From Minisyncoccota bacterium (GTDB lineage: Bacteria; Patescibacteriota; Minisyncoccia; Phycocordibacterales; DATDWN01), in the NCBI GenBank assembly GCA_025450615.1, contig JANWHC010000013.1:1-10901 (forward strand): DNA of 10,901 nucleotides. The letters run 5' to 3'. The notes below the pieces were generated by a model. That model saw nothing but the letters and a program-made list of their open reading frames with translations. It was not told the DNA's origin and did no database searches. Position 1 is the first letter of the stretch; every line of letters starts with the position of its first letter. The translations under genes and the position numbers were made by a program. Below, one piece after another: positions 5,059 to 10,901 of this stretch.

Positions 5059-6628
5059 ACAAAATTTTACTTCCGGACATTTCTTTTGGTTTTTCGATTT
5101 CAAGTAAATCTAAAATAGTTGGCGCAATATCAATAAGAGATCCGGCAGGGTTTTCCAAATATAAAGTATCAAGAGTTTTATTATTTTCCTCTTTAAAATC
5201 CTCATGCACTAAAATCAATGGGACATTGGAGGTAGAGTGTTGAGTGTCTGGTACATATCGAGAAGGGTCTATTAATTCTTCAGCATTTCCATGATCTGCA
5301 GTTATTAAAATAGCAGTCTGGGATGTATCTGTATTTTCAATTATCTTTTTAAGCTCTGAATCAATAATACTTAATGCTTTTTCGGTGGCCTTGATACTTC
5401 CTGTATGTGGAATCATGTCAGTATTTGCAAAATTTGCAACAACTAAACTATGATTGTTTGATAAATTAGCTAAAATATTTTCAGTTATTATTGAGGCCGA
5501 CATTTCTGGATGCTCTATATAATCCTTATTTCTAAATACCCTAGACTCAGTAATAATTCTTTCCTCCCCATCATAAGGCTCTAACCTACCTCCATTAAAA
5601 AAATTTGTAACATGTGCCTCTTTTTCGCTTTCAGCTAATCTTAATTGAGTTTTACCTTTTTTACTTATTATTTCACCTAAAGTATTTTTTATTATTTGTG
5701 GTGCATAGGCAATTAGAACCTTAAATTCATTACTATAGTTTGTCATTGTAGTGATTAATAGATTACTTGGTAGTCCATCCCTCTTAAATTCATTAAATTC
5801 ATCTAAAGCAAATGAGGCCACCAATTGCTTCATTCTCTCATTTCTAAAATTGAAAAAAATTATTCCATCATTATTTTCAATTTTAAGACTTTGACCCAAT
5901 TTACCTGATAAAGATATAGGCTCAATATCCGCATCAAATATTCTTTTTTCATATGACTCTCTAAGATATTCCTCATCAGATAAAACAATCTTCTCTCCTC
6001 CATGAACCATAGTATCCCAAACTTTCTTTGTTAATTCCCAGTTTTTAACACGATCCATTGCAAAATTCCTTCCTGATATTGTCGCTATTTCTGTTCCAGT
6101 CCCAACAATTCTCTCTTTAATCTTTTTTAAACTCTCAATTCCACTATTTACGGGACTATCTTCTCCATCAGTAATCATATGTACACAAACATTTGGAAAA
6201 TCATGTTCCACAAAAAAATCTATTAATGCAAAAAGATGATCTTCGTGAGAATGAATGCCACCCTTACTTACACAACCTACTAAATGAACTTTGGATTTTT
6301 TCTCTTTTGCGTGATTAAGAATTTTTAAAAAGGCTTCATTCACAAAAAAATTGGAATTTTTAATTTCACTATTTATTCGTGCAAGACTTTGGATGACAAC
6401 TCTTCCAGTACCCATTGCTGAATGTCCCACTTCACTATTGCCATATGTTCCCCATTCAAGTCCAACCACTAGTCCAGCGGCTACTAAACACGATGAGTAA
6501 TATTTTGAAATCAATTCACTCAAAAATGGCATATTCTTACTCGTAACGGGATTTCCAGGATTTGGAGCTCCCAGACCTAATCCATCTAAAATAATTAAAA
6601 TAACTTTTTTTATTTTTTCTTTTTCCAT
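5057..6628 (-). CDS. gpmI: 2,3-bisphosphoglycerate-independent phosphoglycerate mutase
   Basis: A cytoplasmic glycolytic enzyme that interconverts 3- and 2-phosphoglycerate with two metal ions and a phosphoserine intermediate. From ATG 6628 it is 523 residues, near the usual 510. Residues numbered from that start: metal ligand Asp15 (LIILDG), phosphorylated Ser65 (YGNSEVGH), His126 (GGIHSH), Arg187 and Arg193 (SGRNFAMDR), Arg262 and Arg265 (NFRNERMKQ), Lys336 (ESEKEAHVTNFFNGG), Asp404 and His408 (ANTDMIPHTG), Asp445 and His446 (ITADHGNAEE), His464 (TQHSTSNVPL). One oddity is DGEDSP at 154-159, where the family has DGRDTP. The substrate-binding Arg is Glu156, while the next Asp is kept. The start is 4 nt after the surface-protein stop, with no Shine-Dalgarno site. 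An in-frame ATG at 6652 would overlap that gene. It is probably co-transcribed with the surface-protein gene. Confidence 0.93.
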   Translation of the reverse strand: MEKEKIKKVILIILDGLGLGAPNPGNPVTSKNMPFLSELISKYYSSCLVAAGLVVGLEWGTYGNSEVGHSAMGTGRVVIQSLARINSEIKNSNFFVNEAFLKILNHAKEKKSKVHLVGCVSKGGIHSHEDHLFALIDFFVEHDFPNVCVHMITDGEDSPVNSGIESLKKIKERIVGTGTEIATISGRNFAMDRVKNWELTKKVWDTMVHGGEKIVLSDEEYLRESYEKRIFDADIEPISLSGKLGQSLKIENNDGIIFFNFRNERMKQLVASFALDEFNEFKRDGLPSNLLITTMTNYSNEFKVLIAYAPQIIKNTLGEIISKKGKTQLRLAESEKEAHVTNFFNGGRLEPYDGEERIITESRVFRNKDYIEHPEMSASIITENILANLSNNHSLVVANFANTDMIPHTGSIKATEKALSIIDSELKKIIENTDTSQTAILITADHGNAEELIDPSRYVPDTQHSTSNVPLILVHEDFKEENNKTLDTLYLENPAGSLIDIAPTILDLLEIEKPKEMSGSKIL

Positions 6629-6632
6629 ATAT

Positions 6633-9600
6633 TTAAATATCAATTTCAACACTAATCCATCCTTTTTTAGTTTTTATTAGAGTATCTGTTTGTCTAGCTG
6701 GCTCAATTTGAGATGGTGTATAAGCTTTAATAAAATAACTACCTTTTTTAGATAATAAGAAGTATCGTCCCTTTTCGTCAGAGACAGTGAAGTTTACTCT
6801 TCTTCCTGTCTCATCATGTAAGGCCACAAAACTAAATGGCATTATTTGTTTTGTGTAGCTATCAATTGTCAAACCAAATGGTTTGAGCTTTATTCCTGAT
6901 CTTCTCAAGATGTAGGTTATAAGAACAATGAATATAAGTAAAAAATTGATAGGATTTGGGTCAAAGATTACACTAATTAGTCCAACGATTAAGCCTCCAA
7001 TAAATAGAGTATTGACACAATAAACGAGTAAAGCATTCAATTTTACAGAAACAATATTGAAATAATTTTTTATCTGATTATCATCTGTTGGATCCATCGG
7101 TAAATCAAAGTTTACAAGACCTTCTGTAATAGTAATAAAACCTCCTCTGTAAATGTTTGGGTATAATATTTTTTCAACAGATGAGATTTCTGTTACTGAT
7201 GGAAATGCATAATTTTTTTGATAAGCCTCAAATTCAACTTGATCATTTGCAGAAATGCGCTCAGAAGCAAGAAATCCATATCTTCCATTTGAATCAGAAA
7301 TAGAAGATTCTAGTTTTCTTGATTGACTATCAAGTATTTCCACTCGTGCATAGGAAATTGGTTTTTTTGTTAGGGAACTATATACAGTGCCCCACGGTTT
7401 AGATTCTTTTCTAACACCAAAAAATTGTAAGACAATTATACCTAAATAGAAGATGTAGTTACTAAAGGAGGTTCCTGAGAAGAGTGGAGTGAGTAAAAGT
7501 AATAGTGAAATTAGTGCTGGCACAGTAACTGCAACTTTTTCAAAAATTTTTACTGTTGAATTTTTAGCAAAATCTTTTGTATTAGAAATTATTGAAGATA
7601 CAATATTTGCTAGATAATTATATATACCCTTTGAATTGCTTTTTTTTACAATTGGTGCAGTGCTTGTACTTGGGATATTTTGTAAGGAATTGCCTGAAGG
7701 AATTACTTCTACTTTAAAAAGAGACTTGTCTTGATCTATTACAAGTTCTATAGGAAAGTTCGATGGTGGAAAGTTAGACCCTGGAAGCAGAACATTTACT
7801 GATTTATTTTCTGAATCTGTCGCATATACATAAGTATTAAAGGAACTTAAATTTTGTGGTATAGGAATATGTAATTCAAAGCCGTGGTCACCATCATATC
7901 CACTTTCTATGTTTACAACTGAGTTTGATATATTGGCAGAAGTTGTAGCAATAATGACTCTTCCGTCTCCTTCAACCTCTCTAATTTGTGCTGTAACAAT
8001 AATTGGTAAATCTTGTACGTCTGGATCTACAGCCCAGCCTGTTATTACAATTGTCCCTGTATTATTGCTTGAGTTATTTGTTCCAGAACTTACTGGATTT
8101 GTAGATGTTGAGTTAGAAGTATTATTTGTTGAAGAGTTATTTGAATTACTTCCTGTGCTTGTTGAAACTACAGAATTTGATGATCCACCCTGCTGAGTAC
8201 CTGTGGAATTATTTGTTGTAGTACTTACAGTTGGTAGACTGGGTGGGATTGTTTCTTTTACTGGCGGAACTTGTTGCACAATTACATCGGTGACTTCACC
8301 ATCAGGAAGATCATTTATTGCTGGATTAATAACAATTGGAAATTCACAAGTTTCTTTATTTAAAGGATAAAGACTATTAATAAAATTTCGGGTAGGTGTA
8401 ACTAAATTTCCACTTTTACCATTGTTTCCAATCTCTTCTGCATAACGAATCTGAAATCTCATAAGTGCATCGCGAGTATTATCACCGTATATACTCGTTT
8501 CATGACCAATAGATCCTGGGCCACTTTCAGCTACAATGAAGCCATTTTTATTTAGAAAAACTTGCAGAGCTCGAACATCTTCATCAACTTTATTGTGTGA
8601 TATATTTTTTTTAAATATTATTGTTGCTGGTATTAGAGAAGAATTATTTGGAGTGATAACACATTTGTCAGACTTAGAGGTTGCTGTGAAAATTGGTGAA
8701 GGTGGATTATTTGAAACAGGTTGTGTCACAGGAAGGGTAAGAGGAATAGACAGAATAGGATTATAAACTATTGGAGTTGAGGTTTGGGTACTTGGAGGAA
8801 TAATTAAAATAGGAGGATTTGAACTTGGTAGTGACCCAACAATTGGACCATTAGAAGGGCTTGGGGAAGATGAACCTCCAGAGGAAACTACAGTATCAAT
8901 TTGAAATGCAATCGCTCCACTGTTAGCAGTTGCGTAGGAAGATTCTGCATCAGAGTTATCAATTGCTTTTACTCGCCAGTAATAAGAATTATCAGAAAGA
9001 GTTTGACCGTTTGATCCAACTGTATAGGTTCCGCTCCCTACAGCTTGACCAACAGTAAATGATGTAGAACCTTGAGCAGCTAAAGCTGAAGTGTAATCAA
9101 CAACTGGAGAAGAAAAATCACTTGAATCGTCAATTTGAATTCTGTATTTCACAGTATCTGAAACATCGCTATCTGTAATAGCAAAGGTTATTGTTGGTGT
9201 ATTGTCATTCCCTTCCGAGCCATCGACATATGAAGCGGGACCTAGCGATCCCACAGTATCTGGGTTACTGTTACAAGCAATAAATGTCCAATCGTTGTTA
9301 GAGGTATCAGTCGAACTTCTGGCGGTAATGGTACCAGCTTGGTCGCTAGCCGCCACGTCGGTTATATTTGTTGTGCCAGACCCAGACCAGGTGCGTTGTG
9401 TCGGACTTGCTGAAGATGAAATTGCAATAGCATCGGAATCGCCACAACCAACGCCGGAGCCGTCCAAAGTAATTGTTCCGGAATTGCCAACATCGCCGGC
9501 AAGAGAGATATCACCAGTACCAGTATTACTCCAAGTTCCGCTAGATCCGATTGTGGTTGCGCCACCGGTGGTCAAATTAAATGTAGCGCCTTGGTCAAAA

Positions 9601-10901
9601 GTTCCAGACGCAACTTCAAGTGTCCCGCCCAAAACCAAGGCGGTGGCTTGAGTTAAACTGCTACCTACACTTTTATTTACTTTAAGTTTAGATGAAAAAG
9701 TTCCGGCAGATTGCGTAATTGTTTTGTCACTACTCCCATTGAATTCGAATGTTAAATTTGTACCACCTAGAGTGTTCGTTGAAGCCATGGAAAAATTTCC
9801 ACCAACATACAAGACTTTTGCTGATCCCGGATTCGGAATCGTACCAAGAGTACGAGTAAAATTGCCAGTAATTGTACAGTCGTCACCCAAAAATAATTCA
9901 CCGTTGGCATTGGTCTTGTTAACTGTCACTGAACCAAGCGTCGCCGTACCGCAAGTAAGAGTAGTATCTTCGGTGACTCCATCAAATGTGAATGCAATTC
10001 CGTCTGGCAGCATGTTGCCGGTATTATTCATACTGCTCTGGACACTAATTGTCGTTATTCCCTGTTCAAAAGTTCCACCGTTTAAGGTCAAACTACCACT
10101 TATATCCATCGTTGTCCCGGTCATAGTGAAAACCGAGCCAGTATTCATGGTCAAACTGGAATTGATTGTCCATGTGCCAGTACCCACGTTTATAGTTCCG
10201 TTGTTAGTGATGCCGAGTGAACTGGAGGTTGGACTATTCCCAAGCGGCAACACGCAAGTTGATCCGATTGTTAAACCAGTTGATGACAAGCCCTGGCTAA
10301 TCGCCACTGAAGCCCAAGTGACTGTACCGCAAGACAAAGTTGTTGAGGACCCAGCCTGTGAATCAATCGTCAGAGCAATTCCATTCGGAAGCAAATTGGC
10401 GGTGTTAGTCAAACTTCCAGTAAGATTCAAGGTGGTAATTGTTTGAGGGAATGTTCCACCAGAAAGGGTCAAGCTACCGTTCATGTCCAAAGCCGTCCCA
10501 CCCATAGTCAGAACTGCTCCACTATTTTGAGTGTAACTAGCGTTGACAGTCCATGTGCCAGTACCCACATTTATAGTTCCGTTGTTGGTAATGCTGACCG
10601 AACTGGAAGTTGGACTGTTCCCAAGCGGCAACACGCAAGTTGATCCGATTGTTAAAGCAGTTGATGATTGACTCTGGCTAATTGCCACAGAACCCCAGGT
10701 GACTGTGCCGCAAGACAAAGTCGAACTGGATCCAGCCGTACTATCAATTGTTAAGGCTATGCCATTAGGAAGTAAGTCTGCAGTGTTAGTTAAACTACCC
10801 ATCAAGTTCAACGTAGTCAAACCAGCTGGAAAAACTCCACCAGACAAAGTCAGGCTACCATTCATGTCCAGCGTTGTCCCACCCATAGTTAAGGTAGCCC
10901 C
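6633..10901 (-). CDS. Giant mosaic cell-surface protein, N terminus outside the window
   Basis: At least 1422 residues; the frame runs open off the right edge, so the true start is not seen. Numbered from the first in-window Met (10886), the order is: 127-residue Gly/Ser/Thr-rich beta repeats (1-254), a degenerate copy and related strands (255-539), a fibronectin-like region (about 540-666, DNSYYWRVKAID), a Pro/Ser linker, a peptidoglycan-binding domain (about 760-843, VRALQVFLNKNGF), a Ser/Asn/Thr linker (about 888-943), an Ig-like domain (about 943-1040, GWAVDPDV, YDGDHGFELHIP), TM hairpin 1 (about 1118-1159), a carboxypeptidase-regulatory-like sandwich (about 1167-1263), TM hairpin 2 (about 1286-1327) and a second sandwich (about 1333-1400). 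There is no LPXTG motif; anchoring is by the TM helices. It is probably a stalk or adhesin binding cell wall, but the function is inferred only from architecture. G+C jumps near 9200. Confidence 0.88.
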   Translation of the reverse strand, partial: GATLTMGGTTLDMNGSLTLSGGVFPAGLTTLNLMGSLTNTADLLPNGIALTIDSTAGSSSTLSCGTVTWGSVAISQSQSSTALTIGSTCVLPLGNSPTSSSVSITNNGTINVGTGTWTVNASYTQNSGAVLTMGGTALDMNGSLTLSGGTFPQTITTLNLTGSLTNTANLLPNGIALTIDSQAGSSTTLSCGTVTWASVAISQGLSSTGLTIGSTCVLPLGNSPTSSSLGITNNGTINVGTGTWTINSSLTMNTGSVFTMTGTTMDISGSLTLNGGTFEQGITTISVQSSMNNTGNMLPDGIAFTFDGVTEDTTLTCGTATLGSVTVNKTNANGELFLGDDCTITGNFTRTLGTIPNPGSAKVLYVGGNFSMASTNTLGGTNLTFEFNGSSDKTITQSAGTFSSKLKVNKSVGSSLTQATALVLGGTLEVASGTFDQGATFNLTTGGATTIGSSGTWSNTGTGDISLAGDVGNSGTITLDGSGVGCGDSDAIAISSSASPTQRTWSGSGTTNITDVAASDQAGTITARSSTDTSNNDWTFIACNSNPDTVGSLGPASYVDGSEGNDNTPTITFAITDSDVSDTVKYRIQIDDSSDFSSPVVDYTSALAAQGSTSFTVGQAVGSGTYTVGSNGQTLSDNSYYWRVKAIDNSDAESSYATANSGAIAFQIDTVVSSGGSSSPSPSNGPIVGSLPSSNPPILIIPPSTQTSTPIVYNPILSIPLTLPVTQPVSNNPPSPIFTATSKSDKCVITPNNSSLIPATIIFKKNISHNKVDEDVRALQVFLNKNGFIVAESGPGSIGHETSIYGDNTRDALMRFQIRYAEEIGNNGKSGNLVTPTRNFINSLYPLNKETCEFPIVINPAINDLPDGEVTDVIVQQVPPVKETIPPSLPTVSTTTNNSTGTQQGGSSNSVVSTSTGSNSNNSSTNNTSNSTSTNPVSSGTNNSSNNTGTIVITGWAVDPDVQDLPIIVTAQIREVEGDGRVIIATTSANISNSVVNIESGYDGDHGFELHIPIPQNLSSFNTYVYATDSENKSVNVLLPGSNFPPSNFPIELVIDQDKSLFKVEVIPSGNSLQNIPSTSTAPIVKKSNSKGIYNYLANIVSSIISNTKDFAKNSTVKIFEKVAVTVPALISLLLLLTPLFSGTSFSNYIFYLGIIVLQFFGVRKESKPWGTVYSSLTKKPISYARVEILDSQSRKLESSISDSNGRYGFLASERISANDQVEFEAYQKNYAFPSVTEISSVEKILYPNIYRGGFITITEGLVNFDLPMDPTDDNQIKNYFNIVSVKLNALLVYCVNTLFIGGLIVGLISVIFDPNPINFLLIFIVLITYILRRSGIKLKPFGLTIDSYTKQIMPFSFVALHDETGRRVNFTVSDEKGRYFLLSKKGSYFIKAYTPSQIEPARQTDTLIKTKKGWISVEIDI
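8060..8225 (-). repeat. Ser/Asn/Thr-rich low-complexity linker
   Basis: Codes for about 55 residues almost wholly Ser, Asn, Thr and Gly (for example NSNNSSTNNTSNSTST) between the peptidoglycan-binding and Ig-like domains. It probably forms a flexible, exposed spacer. The DNA is simple in sequence and could vary in length between strains. Confidence 0.8.
9885..10124 (-). repeat. Partial, diverged surface-protein repeat, copy C
   Basis: About 80 residues starting MTGTTMDISGSLTLNGG keep the landmarks of copies A and B (LPDGIAFTFDG, TLTCGTATLGSV, a second Cys in DDCTI). They then run into unrelated beta-rich sequence. It appears to be the decayed end unit of the array. Confidence 0.75.
10125..10505 (-). 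repeat. 127-residue (381-bp) surface-protein repeat, copy B
   Basis: Second unit, directly adjoining copy A. Conserved landmarks are LDMNGSLTLSGG, LLPNGIALTIDS, TLSCGTVTW, TIGSTCVLPLGNSP and NNGTINVGTGTWT. Each unit has two cysteines 25 residues apart (unit positions 59 and 84). Confidence 0.92.
10506..10886 (-). repeat. 127-residue (381-bp) surface-protein repeat, copy A
   Basis: Encodes residues 1-127 counted from Met 10886. It matches copy B at 105 of 127 residues by hand alignment without gaps. The pair shares a 39-nt identical block (10618-10656 and 10237-10275), offset by exactly 381 nt. Residues before it (GATLT) correspond to the end of a further unit, so the array continues beyond the window. 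Confidence 0.92.

Noticed and set aside
9202..10446. Long plus-strand open frames (9202-9651 and 9724-10446) opposite the surface-protein gene
   Set aside because: They mirror the Gly/Ser/Thr-rich repeats and give Val/Pro-rich, low-complexity translations. No start signals or recognisable domains support them.
9885..10901. Repeats considered as a CRISPR or satellite array
   Set aside because: Units are 381 bp, in frame, coding and adjacent without spacers, so they are protein-domain repeats.

Overview
The window most likely comes from a bacterium of the Candidate Phyla Radiation (Patescibacteria), probably of the Parcubacteria type. This is inferred from gene style and was not tested. Core genes sit near 30% G+C by hand count of sample lines. 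Genes are packed with overlapping or abutting ends, and promoters lie so close to start codons that several transcripts should be leaderless. A giant surface protein carries a peptidoglycan-binding domain and TM-plus-carboxypeptidase-regulatory modules of a kind frequent in that group. UGA works as a stop (end of xseA), which argues against the UGA=Gly lineages (Absconditabacteria, Gracilibacteria).

Left part (1-1841): a membrane-anchored FKBP prolyl isomerase on the minus strand (100-564) diverges from a small orphan gene on the plus strand (639-1040), which ends in an intrinsic terminator. A LOG-family phosphoribohydrolase gene (1122-1841, plus) follows and meets xseB tail to tail with no spacer.

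Middle (1842-4595, all minus): transcription runs DUF4163/DUF3298 (RsiV-like) lipid-facing protein, then DedA-family membrane protein, xseA and xseB. DedA, xseA and xseB are translationally coupled by 1-nt and 4-nt overlaps. xseA contains a perfect 14-bp hairpin inside its coding sequence. A second orphan plus-strand gene (4704-5015, small membrane protein, TTG start) has its own extended -10 promoter, a strong Shine-Dalgarno site and a terminator.

Right part (5057-10901, minus): the partial gene for a surface protein of more than 1400 residues is followed after 4 nt by gpmI, the cofactor-independent phosphoglycerate mutase of glycolysis. The surface protein has 127-residue repeats, a fibronectin-like region, a peptidoglycan-binding domain, a Ser/Asn/Thr linker, an Ig-like domain, and two modules each made of a TM hairpin plus a beta-sandwich. 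Its N-terminal repeat region is about 50% G+C against about 30% in the rest.

Together the genes cover cell-surface construction and folding (surface protein, FKBP, DedA, RsiV-like), DNA maintenance (exonuclease VII), nucleotide salvage or signalling (LOG) and glycolysis (GpmI). I see no CRISPR array, tRNA, rRNA or insertion sequence, and no convincing undescribed multi-gene system. The best leads are the two orphan genes with a different expression grammar, the mosaic surface protein, the hairpin in xseA and a substituted active-site residue in GpmI.
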